DNA from: Pyrinomonadaceae bacterium | Lineage (GTDB): Bacteria > Acidobacteriota > Blastocatellia > Pyrinomonadales > Pyrinomonadaceae | DNA: 64,000 nucleotides | NCBI GenBank assembly: GCA_014534425.1 | Contig: JACVRN010000004.1 | Location: forward strand, 33,401-97,400 | Direction of reading: 5' to 3' | Shown: positions 1 to 9,041 of the stretch, piece by piece | Layout: the number at the start of each line of letters is the position of its first letter | Position numbering within the stretch: position 1 is the stretch's first letter | The notes under the pieces: model-generated | What the model was told of the DNA's origin: nothing | The model's input: the letters and a program-made list of their open reading frames with translations, nothing else | The model's database searches: none | Program-made: the position numbers and the translations under genes

Positions 1-2
1 CG

Positions 3-932
3 GACGGCTCTATTCTGGTGGTGCGTGAAAATTCTACCGTCATCATACGCGACAACACCTCTGCCGAAGGCGGCCAGCGCGTGAACGTTAACGTGGTGGT
101 CGATCGCGGCCAGATTAACGTCCGCACCGAAGAGCAGCCGCAGGGCACCAACAACGTAGTCCAGACCAGGCAGACGCAGAACAAGCTGGGGCCGCAGACG
201 GGCGCATCTTTCGGCATCAACCCGGACAGCACCGAAGACATACGCGTCAACCAGGGACAGATGGAGACGACCAGCGTCAAGACCGGCGAGACTACTACTG
301 TCCGAGGCGGCGAATATATCAACATCAACCCGTCCGGCAACATCGCGCGCAGAGAGAAACTGCTGGACGTTCCGGCCCCAGCCGCTCCGCATGACCTTGA
401 GAGAATCTTCGTTGGCTCAAGCGGCGCGGCCAGCGTCACCTTGAAGTGGCAGCGCCCCGTCTCAGGCTCTGCCGCTCACTACCGCGTCGAGGTCGCAACC
501 TCTCCCTTCTTCGTCACGGCAGGCAAGGTGATAGAGCGCGACCAGTTGGCTTCCACGGAATTCAACGCCAGCGACCTTCGGCCCGGCAACTACTTCTGGC
601 GAGTGCGCGCAACGGCCACCACGGGCCAGGTCTCCGACTGGAGCGACCCGCAGAAATTCATAGTCGTGCCCGCAGGCTCTAATGAAAACGTTGCGGTTAA
701 TATTACAGAGATAAATTACGTGGGCGGCCAGATATATCTTGTGCGCGGACGAGCGCAGCCCGGCACCACCATACGCATACTCGGTCGTCAGACCTTAACG
801 GGCAGCGACGGCTCGTTCCAGCTTCAGATTACCGTGCCCGAAAACTCGCGCGAGGTGGCGGGCGAAGCTCAAGACCCGCAGGGCAATCGCACACGATTCA
901 ATTTCGCTCTTGTGCCGACGCGCGGCACCTAG
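3..932 (+). CDS. FecR-like / fibronectin type III surface protein (5' truncated)
   Basis: The frame is open to the window edge; the residues before the first in-frame GTG (position 18) read D-G-S-I-L and continue smoothly, so the true start lies upstream. The visible N-terminus (DGSILVVRENSTVIIRD) resembles the FecR fold seen in proteins that display polymers or act as periplasmic sensors. A fibronectin type III-like module follows at roughly residues 125-220 (W-Q-R-P ... Y-R-V-E-V ... Y-F-W-R-V-R-A), then a small beta-rich C-terminal module ending at TAG 930-932. Probably an exported structural protein. It lies just upstream of a diguanylate cyclase gene and may be cotranscribed with it. The family call is moderate; no catalytic motif is visible. 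Confidence 0.6.
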   Translation, partial: DGSILVVRENSTVIIRDNTSAEGGQRVNVNVVVDRGQINVRTEEQPQGTNNVVQTRQTQNKLGPQTGASFGINPDSTEDIRVNQGQMETTSVKTGETTTVRGGEYININPSGNIARREKLLDVPAPAAPHDLERIFVGSSGAASVTLKWQRPVSGSAAHYRVEVATSPFFVTAGKVIERDQLASTEFNASDLRPGNYFWRVRATATTGQVSDWSDPQKFIVVPAGSNENVAVNITEINYVGGQIYLVRGRAQPGTTIRILGRQTLTGSDGSFQLQITVPENSREVAGEAQDPQGNRTRFNFALVPTRGT

Positions 933-947
933 GAGTTGCTCGGACAG

Positions 948-2498
948 ATGACACGGCACGTCGTTCTACTGACAGATGCTCATGAAGCCCCTGCGCCGCA
1001 GCTTGTCGAAACCTTGCGCGAGGCGGGGCTGGTCGTGTTCATAGAGGGCTTGCGCGAGGCGGAAGTCGCGGCCCGCGTCGCCCTGCATGAGATGCACGGC
1101 GCTGCCTTCCGCTACGACGCGCCGCAGCCCGTGGTAGTCCTTTATGAAGTTCATCCGGGCACCAGCACTGTTGAGCTTCATGCAGTGCGCGAGCATGTGC
1201 AGACCATCTGGCCGCGCACGCCCCTGGTCGCGTGTCGTCACAAAGCCAACGGAAGCCGTGCGACGGGAGCGCGCGTGCTGGATAACACGGCTCTCAAGCG
1301 CCTGGGCTTTCGCGTCATCGCCGATGAACCGGCGCAGCTTCCCGTGCTCCTGCGCGACCTGGAAGATAAAGGCGGGACGGGCGAGCTTTCGCTGCCGCGC
1401 AGTCAGACTGCCGAGAGCGAGTTCTTAACGGGCGCGCTTCTGCTGCCTCAGAAACTAAAGACAAAGAGCCTGCGCTCGGCCTTCGAGGTCGTGGCCTCTC
1501 TGCACTTCGCAGCCGACCAGAAAAGCGCTGCTCACACGACCCTGGTCGGTCTCGCGCCGCTCGTGCAGGCAGACCGTTGGGCCATCTATCTGACTGCGGA
1601 CGCAAGCGGAGGCGAAGCCCAGACGCTTGAGCCTCTGGCCGTTCGCGGGTTGACCACGAGCGAGCGAGAGATTCCCGAAAAGGATTGGCGGCGCGCACTG
1701 ATGGGAGAATCGCTGGCGCTCTTCGGCTCGGAGTCCGAGGCTGCGAAAGGCGCTGCCCGCTCTATGGAGACCATTCGACGCAGCGAGCGCGGACGCCGCA
1801 TCGTGGCCGTTCCGCTAATCAGCAACGAAAGAGTCTTCGGCGTGCTGGAAGCCGTGCGCGAAGGCAAAGGCGGACGCGCCTTCTCAAAAGCAGACGTTGC
1901 GTTGCTCGATGCCCTGGCCCTTCCCATTGCCTCTGCCCTTGCCAACTCCGTTCGCATAGCCGAAGCGGAGAAGCTGTCGCAGACGGACGACCTGACGAAG
2001 CTTCACAACGCGCGCTATCTCAGACAATATCTGACGAACGAGATTAAGCGCGCACGCCGCTATAATTCGTCTGTCGCCGCCATCTTCCTTGACCTTGACG
2101 ACTTCAAACGCATCAACGACATGCACGGCCACCTGGTAGGCTCGCACGTCCTGATGGAGATGGCCGCAGTGATTTTAGCCTCTGTGCGCGACACGGATGC
2201 CGTTGCGCGCTACGGCGGCGACGAGTTCGTAGTAGTCCTGCCGGAAACCAATATGGAGCAGGCCGAAAGAGTCGCCAGCCGCCTACGCGAGAAGACAGAA
2301 CAGCACGAGTTCACGGGCGGACGCCGCCTTCAATTAAAGCTCACGGCCTCCTTCGGCGTGGCGGCCTTCCCCGAACACGCGCAGTCGCCTCAACAACTGG
2401 TCGCCAGCGCCGACACGGCCATGTACGAGGCCAAGGCGGCCCACAAGAACTGCATCAGATTGGCTCAAGCGCCCGCTTCCCTGAAGCCCAAGGACTGA
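948..2498 (+). CDS. GAF-GGDEF diguanylate cyclase
   Basis: Likely synthesises cyclic di-GMP from two GTP. About 150 N-terminal residues look like a degenerate alpha/beta (receiver-like) domain without clear phosphorylation residues. A GAF-like sensor follows (about 175-340), then a GGDEF domain with the intact motif at residues 423-427 and an RxxD product-inhibition site (RDTD) five residues before it, so an active, feedback-inhibited enzyme is expected. An in-frame TTG at 936 would extend the protein by four residues, but it abuts the GGAG at 932-935; the ATG at 948 is better spaced and was chosen. The gene begins 15 bases after the preceding stop, suggesting cotranscription. Confidence 0.85.
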   Translation: MTRHVVLLTDAHEAPAPQLVETLREAGLVVFIEGLREAEVAARVALHEMHGAAFRYDAPQPVVVLYEVHPGTSTVELHAVREHVQTIWPRTPLVACRHKANGSRATGARVLDNTALKRLGFRVIADEPAQLPVLLRDLEDKGGTGELSLPRSQTAESEFLTGALLLPQKLKTKSLRSAFEVVASLHFAADQKSAAHTTLVGLAPLVQADRWAIYLTADASGGEAQTLEPLAVRGLTTSEREIPEKDWRRALMGESLALFGSESEAAKGAARSMETIRRSERGRRIVAVPLISNERVFGVLEAVREGKGGRAFSKADVALLDALALPIASALANSVRIAEAEKLSQTDDLTKLHNARYLRQYLTNEIKRARRYNSSVAAIFLDLDDFKRINDMHGHLVGSHVLMEMAAVILASVRDTDAVARYGGDEFVVVLPETNMEQAERVASRLREKTEQHEFTGGRRLQLKLTASFGVAAFPEHAQSPQQLVASADTAMYEAKAAHKNCIRLAQAPASLKPKD

Positions 2499-2693
2499 AT
2501 CTTTAGGAAAAAAGAGCGATTTACTGATAGCCAAAAAGCGGTTCTTCGGTTATCTTAGGGAGTTCGCTCTTCGTGTGGCTGAGCAAGTTCCGTTGTGACC
2601 CCGGTTGGATTCCCTAACACAGCACGCGCCAGAACCGCTCGTCCCCTTTGGAGGGCAGTAATTTAATCTGAACAGATATGGACGTGTAATTAG

Positions 2694-3740
2694 ATGGCAT
2701 TTAAATCGCTCTTTAGTCTCTTCTCCTCAGATTTGGCGATAGACCTTGGCACGGCGAACACGCTCGTCTACGCCAAGGGGCGCGGCATAGTCGTCTCTGA
2801 GCCTTCAATCGTCGCAATCAACAAAGTGACCAACGCGGTCGAGGCCGTGGGCCGCGACGCCAAAGAAATGCTCGGACGCACGCCCGGCAACATCGTCGCC
2901 ATTCGTCCCATGAAGGACGGCGTCATCGCTAACTTTGAAGTCACGGAGAAGATGCTTCAGCACTTCATCAGAAAAGCCCACAACGGTAAAACCTGGGTCT
3001 CTCCGCGCGTAGTCATTGGCATCCCTTCTGAAATTACTCAAGTCGAGCGCCGCGCCGTAGAAGACTCCGCCTACCGCGCCAAGGCGAGCGAAGTTTATCT
3101 CGTCGAAGAAGCAATGGCCGCAGCCATAGGCGCTGGCCTCCCCATCACGGAGCCGCACGGCAACATGGTCGTGGACATAGGCGGCGGCACCACGGACATC
3201 GCCGTCATCTCTTTGAGCGGCATCGTCTATTCCCGCGCCGTGCGTGTGGCTGGCAACGAGATGGACGAGGCCATCACACAGTACATCAAGCGTAAGTACA
3301 ACCTTCTAATCGGCGAGCGTACGGCGGAAGCTATCAAGATAGAGCTTGGCTCTGCGTTTCCTTTGGACGAGCCGCTTTCGATGGAAGTGCGCGGGCGCAA
3401 TCTTATCGAAGGCATCCCGAAGACGATTACGATTACGGACGAAGAGGTGCGCGAAGCTCTTGCGGATTCGGTCGCCACAATCGTCAACGCCGTGAGAGTG
3501 GCGCTGGAGAGAACGCCGCCCGAGCTTTCGGCGGACATAGTTGAGCGCGGCATAGTCCTGACGGGCGGCGGCGCTCTCTTGAAGAATCTTGACCGCAGGC
3601 TTTCGATTGAAACGGGGCTGCCCGTCTCTTTAGCCGAAGACCCGCTCTCCTCGGTCGTCCTCGGCACGGGCAAGATGCTCTCGGACTTCAACCTCCTGAA
3701 GCGCGTCAAGTGGGACAACACGCTCACGAGCGGAATGTAA
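2694..3740 (+). CDS. mreB: Rod shape-determining protein MreB
   Basis: Actin-like ATPase that forms membrane-bound filaments directing lateral wall synthesis. The 348-residue length is typical. The actin-family phosphate-1 motif ([11 protein letters not shown]) is near residue 17, phosphate-2 ([14 protein letters not shown]) near 160, and the adenosine motif ([12 protein letters not shown]) near 290. It heads the mreB-mreC-mreD-mrdA-rodA elongasome set, all on the plus strand. About 195 bases separate it from the upstream cyclase; no convincing sigma-70 promoter was found there, and no strong Shine-Dalgarno precedes the ATG. A long inverted repeat follows its stop codon directly. Confidence 0.97.
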   Translation: MAFKSLFSLFSSDLAIDLGTANTLVYAKGRGIVVSEPSIVAINKVTNAVEAVGRDAKEMLGRTPGNIVAIRPMKDGVIANFEVTEKMLQHFIRKAHNGKTWVSPRVVIGIPSEITQVERRAVEDSAYRAKASEVYLVEEAMAAAIGAGLPITEPHGNMVVDIGGGTTDIAVISLSGIVYSRAVRVAGNEMDEAITQYIKRKYNLLIGERTAEAIKIELGSAFPLDEPLSMEVRGRNLIEGIPKTITITDEEVREALADSVATIVNAVRVALERTPPELSADIVERGIVLTGGGALLKNLDRRLSIETGLPVSLAEDPLSSVVLGTGKMLSDFNLLKRVKWDNTLTSGM

Positions 3741-3832
3741 GTCTAGAGAGTCCAGAGAGTCTGGAGAGTCTAGAGAGTTAAAAATGCTCTCTCCTCTCTA
3801 GACTCTCTGGACTCTCCAGACTCTCTGGACTT
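3741..3832. repeat. Long inverted repeat built from GAGAGTC words, mreB-mreC gap
   Basis: Starts on the base after the mreB stop and ends about five bases before the mreC start. The left arm is tandem AGAGAGTCCAG/AGAGAGTCTGG-type words; the right arm is their reverse complement, giving a near-perfect stem of more than 30 bp with a short A/T-rich loop near 3778-3786. No strong U-tract follows. It could stabilise or attenuate the mre transcript. It has the same architecture as other gaps in this window but its own word. Confidence 0.85.
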
Positions 3833-3836
3833 CGTT

Positions 3837-4736
3837 ATGGTTGCGAGGACACAAAAGGAGATTCGGCAGCGAGCGCCTTGGTGGCTCATAGGGCTGCTCT
3901 TTTTGAATCTCACCTTGATGGCGTACGACGCGCGCGATGATGTGACGAAGCAGCGCATGATTCGCGTCTGGGCGCAGGCCATCGTCGCGCCCTTTCAGCG
4001 TGTGACGACTGGCGCGGGCGGCGCGGGCGTGGGCTTCTTCCAGCGCCTAGCCAACCTTCGCAACGCCGCCGCCGAGAACGAGCAACTCAAAAAACGCGTC
4101 GAAGAGATGGACGCCGAGTTGAGGCAATCTCGCGCGGCCATAGACGAGAACGCGCGCCTCAAAGGTCTACTGGATTTAAAGGAGCAGGGGCAGTACGGCG
4201 TGGTCGCCGCCAGCGTGATTTCGCGCGACCCTTCCGAGTGGTTCGACACCGTGACCATTAATCGCGGGCGTCTTTCGGGGATTGAGCTTAACATGCCGGT
4301 CGTGACCGCAAGCGGAATCGTGGGCCGCGTGGTGGCTACAAGTCCCTGGACGGCGCAGGTGATGTTGATAACGGCAGAGCGCTCGGCTGCGGGCGCGGTG
4401 GTGGGACAACTGGGCGAATCCAACGCGCTCGGCTCGGTCAAGGGACTGGGCGAGAACGGGCTGGTCGAGATGCGTTACGTTTCGGGTTTGGAAGAGGTCA
4501 AGCAGGGCGATTACGTTGTGACTACGGGACAGGACGGCATCTATCCTGCGGGCCTGAGCGTGGGCGAGGTGGTTCGCATCAAGCAAGGCTCCGCCACCGT
4601 CCCGCACGTGATTCACGTCAAGCCCAGCGCACGCCTGGATCAATTGCAGGAGGTCGCAGTCCTCCTCTACCGCGCGCCGACACGCACGCCGCCGGATCAG
4701 GCGCTGCCCAATGTGGACAAGGGGAAAAAGCAGTGA
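3837..4736 (+). CDS. mreC: Rod shape-determining protein MreC
   Basis: Bitopic elongasome scaffold linking MreB to PBP2/RodA. A single transmembrane helix is near residues 15-30 (PWWLIGLLFLNLTLMAY), a coiled coil runs about 75-110 (repeated E-N-E-Q-L-K-K and A-R-L-K-G-L-L-D-L-K-E), and the two-barrel periplasmic domain follows (about 120-275, with V-I-S-R-D-P-S-E-W-F-D-T-V). The 299-residue length fits the family. Its place between mreB and mreD confirms the call. No clear ribosome site is visible; the gap upstream is almost entirely a hairpin, so expression may depend on transcript folding. Confidence 0.95.
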   Translation: MVARTQKEIRQRAPWWLIGLLFLNLTLMAYDARDDVTKQRMIRVWAQAIVAPFQRVTTGAGGAGVGFFQRLANLRNAAAENEQLKKRVEEMDAELRQSRAAIDENARLKGLLDLKEQGQYGVVAASVISRDPSEWFDTVTINRGRLSGIELNMPVVTASGIVGRVVATSPWTAQVMLITAERSAAGAVVGQLGESNALGSVKGLGENGLVEMRYVSGLEEVKQGDYVVTTGQDGIYPAGLSVGEVVRIKQGSATVPHVIHVKPSARLDQLQEVAVLLYRAPTRTPPDQALPNVDKGKKQ

Positions 4737-4801
4737 TGAGTAATGAGTAATGAGTAAGAACATTCTTTCTTTTACTCAGCGCTCAGCACTCAGTACTTTC
4801 T
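4735..4801. repeat. Degenerate inverted repeat of GAGTAATGAGTAA / ACTCAGCACTCAGT words
   Basis: The tract begins at the mreC stop with three copies of a GAGTAAT-type word, then a pyrimidine-rich loop, then three words of the CTCAGC/ACTCAGTAC type that are roughly the reverse complement of the first set. Pairing is imperfect. It fills the mreC-mreD gap and resembles the other word-based elements here. Confidence 0.55.
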
Positions 4802-4805
4802 TACG

Positions 4806-5351
4806 ATGCAGCAACTGAAAATCGCAGTCGTCGTTGCGCTGGCCGTCATACTGCAATCGTCTCTACGCCAGATTTGGCCCCCCCTCGTACACATTGACTT
4901 GCCGCTCATAGTGACCGTTTACTTCGCTTTGCAGCGCGACGTGTTGCAGGCGATGATAGTCGGAACGATTGCGGGCGTGGCTACGGGCGCTTTGAGCGGC
5001 GACCTGCTGGGCGCGTACGGTTTCTCCAAGACCCTGACGGCCTACCTCATCGCCAGCCTTGCGACCCGCGTGATGCTTGATAATCCCCTGGTGAGAATCC
5101 CTGTGCTGGCCGGGGCTGCGCTGCTGGACGCGACCGTTTACGTCTTGCTGCACCGCCTGCTCGACAGGGCCTCGCTTCAGCCCTTCGTAGAGACGGCCTC
5201 TTACAAGGTCATCTGGACGACGATTGTCGGCACCATCCTCCTTTATCTCTTTGACACTCTGTTTAGCGAGCGGGCGCGGCAACGCAGGCAATTGTCCGTG
5301 CGCCGCCGCGTGGCCCGCCGAGGGATGAACCGGTTCAGGCGCAAGCGTTGA
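4806..5351 (+). CDS. mreD: Rod shape-determining protein MreD
   Basis: Small polytopic membrane protein of the elongasome. The 181 residues are mainly hydrophobic helices (about five segments between residues 5 and 155) ending in a very basic tail (R-R-Q-L-S-V-R-R-R-V-A-R-R). Sequence conservation in MreD is low, so the call rests on membrane topology, length and the invariant position between mreC and mrdA. No clear ribosome site precedes the ATG. Confidence 0.85.
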   Translation: MQQLKIAVVVALAVILQSSLRQIWPPLVHIDLPLIVTVYFALQRDVLQAMIVGTIAGVATGALSGDLLGAYGFSKTLTAYLIASLATRVMLDNPLVRIPVLAGAALLDATVYVLLHRLLDRASLQPFVETASYKVIWTTIVGTILLYLFDTLFSERARQRRQLSVRRRVARRGMNRFRRKR

Positions 5352-5426
5352 AATATCTGCTAGCCATCGGCCACTGATGCTGGTATCTTTAACAATGGTT
5401 CGCAGCGCTGGCCCGGTTGCTATCCT

Positions 5427-5465
5427 CTGAAACTGAAAACTGAGAACTGAAAAACTGAAGACTGT
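5427..5465. repeat. Tandem AACTGAA-word repeat before mrdA
   Basis: Four to five degenerate copies of the word AAACTGA/GAACTGA lie immediately before the mrdA start. The reverse complement of the same word set recurs at 63197-63230 in the livG-livF gap, so this is a dispersed family. No complementary arm is visible here. Confidence 0.6.
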
Positions 5466-5470
5466 TCGTC

Positions 5471-7426
5471 ATGAAGTTCGAAGACGATTCCCAAAACCTG
5501 CGTGCGCGGCTGCGTATCTTGCAGATACTCATAGTGCTGCTCATCTCTGTGCTGGCCGTGCGCCTGTACGTGTTACAGATGATGAAGGGCGCGTACTACG
5601 CCGAGCGCGCCGAGAACCAGCGTATACGCCTTCTTCCCATCCCCGCGCCGCGCGGCGTCATCTTCGACCGCAACGGCAAGATTCTGGTTGACTCTCGCCC
5701 CATCTACAACGTCATCCTTTCGCGCGAGGACGTGAAGAATCTTGACCTCAATCAGTTCGTAGAGCCTTTTTCTCAAGGGCTGGACATTGACCCGGATTAC
5801 CTGCGCGAGCGCTTTGACCAGATAAAGACGCAGCCTGCCTTTGAATCCATACGCATTAAAGAGAACGCGACCTCCGCTGACCAGTCCTGGGTCGAGGCGC
5901 ATCAGTTGGAGTACCCGCAACTGCGCGTGGAGGCTCAGCCGCAGCGCCGCTATCCAGAGAACGGAACGCTCTGTCACGTCCTGGGCTACGTCGGCGAAAT
6001 AAGCCCTGAGCAGTTGGAACAGCCTAAATATAAAGATAAAGGCTACAAGCCTGGCGACATCATAGGGCGCGAAGGCGTAGAGGCCGTCTACGACCAGTAC
6101 CTCCGTGGGCGCGACGGCTATCGAAAGGTCGTGGTCGACAGTCGCGGCCACATACAGGACATCATAGAGGAAGTTGCACCGCAGCCGGGCCAGGACATGG
6201 TGACGACCATTGACCTCGACCTTCAGCTTGTGGCCGAAGAGCAGTTGAGGAACGCGCCTCAGAAGCGCGGCGCAATCGTCGTCATGGATCCGAACAACGG
6301 AGAAGTGCTGGCGATGGCTTCGGCTCCGACCTTTGACCCGAACCTCTTCTCGCAGCGCATCACCAGCCGCGAGGGCCGCGCCGAATACAACGCGCTCCTC
6401 AAAGACCCCAAGACGCCGCTCATCAATCGCACGATTCAGGGGCTTTATCCTCCGGGTTCTACCTGGAAGATACCGATGTCTGTGGCCGGACTTCAGCAGG
6501 GCGCGATTACGCTGAAGAACTCCAACCTGCTATGCGGCGGCGGCATCATGGTTGGCAACAAGTTCACGCGATGCATGGGCAATCACGGCACGCCGGATAT
6601 AGTCAGCGCCATCACGCACTCCTGCGACGGCTACTTTTATCGCCTGGGATTGAAGATGGGCGTGGACGGCATCATGCAGATGGTTGACGAGTTCGACCTG
6701 AACAAGCGCACGGGCGTTGACCTGCCGCACGAGAACGTCTCCCAGACGCCCAACCTCTTCAAGCCCATGATGGAGAAGCGCGGCCAGCCCTGGAAAGACA
6801 TAGACACCGTCTACGCTTCGTTCGGACAGGTCTACGACTTTGCGACTCCTATAGCAATGCTGCGCGCGGTGGCGGGCGTAGGCGTCGGAGGCAAGCTCTA
6901 CATTCCGCACCTTCTCAAGGAGTTCAAAGCCGTGGGCGAGCCGGGCACGCCCGATTATCGCGCGGCCATCAATTTCAAGCCGCTCAACTCAGACCGGCCC
7001 AACCCGAAAGACATAGAGATGCCCGAAGACTTTCATCACACGGTCGTGCAGGGCATGTGGGGCGTGGTCAATAACGGCGGCACGGCTGCGCGCATCAAGA
7101 TGGCGGACTTCGAGATTGCCGGAAAGACCGGCACGGCTCAGGTCGTCGGCCTCGGCAAGGATGTGGGCGAGAACAAGGATCACTCGTGGTTCGTCTCTTA
7201 CGCGCCCGCGTGGAAGCCTGAGATTTCAGCCATCGCGCTGATTGAAAACTCCGGCTTCGGCTCGCAGTTCGGCGCTCCTGCCGTGCGCGCAGTTTACGAC
7301 GAGTACTATCGCAAGACGCGCGGCGGGGAACCTCCCGGCACGCAGATAGCGCAGGCTAACAAGAAGACGCTGCCGCAACGCTCCGCCTCGGCGGCGCAGG
7401 CCGCAGATAAACGACAGGGAGAATAA
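5471..7426 (+). CDS. mrdA: Penicillin-binding protein 2, elongasome transpeptidase
   Basis: Class B PBP that cross-links lateral-wall peptidoglycan with RodA. A membrane anchor is at about residues 13-33, followed by the dimerisation/pedestal region and the transpeptidase domain. Active-site motifs are visible: SxxK as S330-T-W-K333, the second motif as S384-C-D386 (SxD, usual for PBP2) and K552-T-G554. The 651-residue length is slightly long because of a polar, Ala/Gln/Lys-rich tail. It is followed by rodA, its SEDS partner. No truncation or missing catalytic residue was seen. Confidence 0.96.
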   Translation: MKFEDDSQNLRARLRILQILIVLLISVLAVRLYVLQMMKGAYYAERAENQRIRLLPIPAPRGVIFDRNGKILVDSRPIYNVILSREDVKNLDLNQFVEPFSQGLDIDPDYLRERFDQIKTQPAFESIRIKENATSADQSWVEAHQLEYPQLRVEAQPQRRYPENGTLCHVLGYVGEISPEQLEQPKYKDKGYKPGDIIGREGVEAVYDQYLRGRDGYRKVVVDSRGHIQDIIEEVAPQPGQDMVTTIDLDLQLVAEEQLRNAPQKRGAIVVMDPNNGEVLAMASAPTFDPNLFSQRITSREGRAEYNALLKDPKTPLINRTIQGLYPPGSTWKIPMSVAGLQQGAITLKNSNLLCGGGIMVGNKFTRCMGNHGTPDIVSAITHSCDGYFYRLGLKMGVDGIMQMVDEFDLNKRTGVDLPHENVSQTPNLFKPMMEKRGQPWKDIDTVYASFGQVYDFATPIAMLRAVAGVGVGGKLYIPHLLKEFKAVGEPGTPDYRAAINFKPLNSDRPNPKDIEMPEDFHHTVVQGMWGVVNNGGTAARIKMADFEIAGKTGTAQVVGLGKDVGENKDHSWFVSYAPAWKPEISAIALIENSGFGSQFGAPAVRAVYDEYYRKTRGGEPPGTQIAQANKKTLPQRSASAAQAADKRQGE

Positions 7427-7431
7427 AAGAA

Positions 7432-7458
7432 GTAGGGGCAGGGACAAGTCCTCTACCC
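7432..7458. repeat. GTAGGGGC palindromic element, copy 1
   Basis: A copy of the dispersed element beginning GTAGGGGCAGGGACAAGTCC, here ending in CTACCC, so only part of the second arm matches. It lies between the mrdA stop and rodA. Other copies are at 24008, 45328 and 52614. Confidence 0.75.
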
Positions 7459-7488
7459 GCGTTTTCACGATTCGGAAATTGTTCCATC

Positions 7489-8610
7489 ATGTTATCAGTT
7501 TCAGGCAGACGCAGCTTCCGTGACTTCGATTGGTTTCTGGCGCTTATCGCCATCATGATCGTCCTGTTCGGAACCTGGCAGATTCACAACGCGCAGCCCG
7601 ACGAGTCCTACTGGGAAAAGCAGCTAGTGGGCCTCGGCATCGCGTTCGTCTTCATGCTCGTCGTCTCCTTCATGGACTATCGTAAGCTGATTGACTTCGC
7701 CCCTGCCTTCTACGTCTTCGGACTCGTCCTGCTCATAGTGGTGCTGATTCCCGGCATAGGCATGAAGATTAACGGGCAGCGTTGCTGGATTAAGCTGCCG
7801 GGCCTGGGTCAGTTTCAGCCTTCGGAGTTCGTCAAGATTCCAACGGTGCTGATGCTGGCGCGCTTCTTCGGCCCGCCTAGAACGGGGCCGCTCTCCTGGC
7901 GCGAGATGCTCATAGGCTGCGGCATACTCGGTCTCCCTATAGCCCTCATACTGCTTGAGCCTGATGCCGGACAGGCCATCACCTACTTCCCGCTTCTGGC
8001 CGTGGTGCTTTTTCTCTCAGCCGTTCGCATGCGACTGGTCGTGGCCGCATGCATCTTGAGCATCTTCCTTATTCCGGCGGCCTACATGGTGGGTGTTAAG
8101 ACCGGCAAGATTAAGAACTACCAGCAGGAGCGCATCAACGTCATCCTTGATCCTGAGAACGCGGACAAGCGCGGCTACGGTTATCACACCTGGCAATCCA
8201 TCGTCACCGTGGGCAAAGGCGGACTTCTGGGCACGCGCGCCTCAAACGAATTCTCGCAGAGCAAGCTCAAGTTTCTGCCAGAGCCGCACACGGATTTCAT
8301 CTTCGCGGTGACGGCGGAATCCACAGGCTTCGTCGGCTGCATCCTTCTGCTTCTGGCCTACGCTATCCTTCTGTCACGGCTGATTACAGGAGCGCGCCGC
8401 GCGCCCGACCGCACAGGGATGCTCGTCATCATGGCGATTGTAGGCGGCCTTGCCTTCCAACTCTTCATCAACATAGGCATGGCCTTAGGCATGTTGCCCG
8501 TCATAGGCGTCCCGCTTCCACTGATGAGCGCAGGTCTCTCAAGCGTGCTCGCCACCTTCATTGCCATAGGCTTCGCCATCAGCATACAATTGCGCCGCTT
8601 CGTCAATTAA
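7489..8610 (+). CDS. rodA: RodA, SEDS peptidoglycan glycosyltransferase
   Basis: Polytopic SEDS-family polymerase that extends glycan strands from lipid II and works with PBP2. About ten hydrophobic segments are visible in 373 residues. Conserved SEDS features include I-N-G-Q-R-C-W-I-K-L-P-G near residue 90, L-L-E-P-D-A-G-Q (catalytic-type Asp near residue 162), and the C-terminal G-V-P-L-P-L-M-S-A-G-L-S. It closes the elongasome cluster. The ATG at 7489 has no strong Shine-Dalgarno; translation may be coupled to mrdA. Confidence 0.95.
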   Translation: MLSVSGRRSFRDFDWFLALIAIMIVLFGTWQIHNAQPDESYWEKQLVGLGIAFVFMLVVSFMDYRKLIDFAPAFYVFGLVLLIVVLIPGIGMKINGQRCWIKLPGLGQFQPSEFVKIPTVLMLARFFGPPRTGPLSWREMLIGCGILGLPIALILLEPDAGQAITYFPLLAVVLFLSAVRMRLVVAACILSIFLIPAAYMVGVKTGKIKNYQQERINVILDPENADKRGYGYHTWQSIVTVGKGGLLGTRASNEFSQSKLKFLPEPHTDFIFAVTAESTGFVGCILLLLAYAILLSRLITGARRAPDRTGMLVIMAIVGGLAFQLFINIGMALGMLPVIGVPLPLMSAGLSSVLATFIAIGFAISIQLRRFVN

Positions 8611-8675
8611 GCTCAGCCAAGTAAGAGCCGCAGGAGCGCCTCCCTACCCAAAAACCAAGGAGGACTCAAAACGCA

Positions 8676-9041
8676 ATGACGCCGGAAGAAAGATTTAACA
8701 AGCTCGAAATCACCGTAGACACGCTCGCCCAACTCGTCATCGAGACAAAAGCGATGACAGAAGTTAAGATGCGAGAAGCTCAGGCCAATGCTGATTTCAA
8801 AATAGACGCATTAGCCAACGCTCAAATCAGAACTGAAGAAGCATTAGCCAGGCTAAGCGAAGCGCAAGCTAAAACTGAAGAGGCTCAGGCTTACGCCGAT
8901 GCTAAGATTGCGGAACTGGCTGAGGCACAAAAGAGGACGGATGCAGCCTTGGAAAGGTTGGCGGAATCAGAGGCGAACCTTGACCGAAAGTTCAGCGAGT
9001 GGATTGATTTTAATAGAGGGCGTCGCGGCGATGAGGCTTAG
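8676..9041 (+). CDS. Small coiled-coil protein of unknown function
   Basis: A 121-residue acidic, Ala/Glu-rich protein with a strong ribosome site (AAGGAGGA about 10 bases before ATG). From residue 8 to 110 it is nearly one continuous predicted coiled coil with recurring E-A-Q-A and T-E-E-A words. There is no signal peptide or membrane segment. It resembles generic bacterial coiled-coil hypotheticals, and no enzymatic motif is seen. It follows rodA by 65 bases and might be cotranscribed. No function is assigned. Confidence 0.7.
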   Translation: MTPEERFNKLEITVDTLAQLVIETKAMTEVKMREAQANADFKIDALANAQIRTEEALARLSEAQAKTEEAQAYADAKIAELAEAQKRTDAALERLAESEANLDRKFSEWIDFNRGRRGDEA

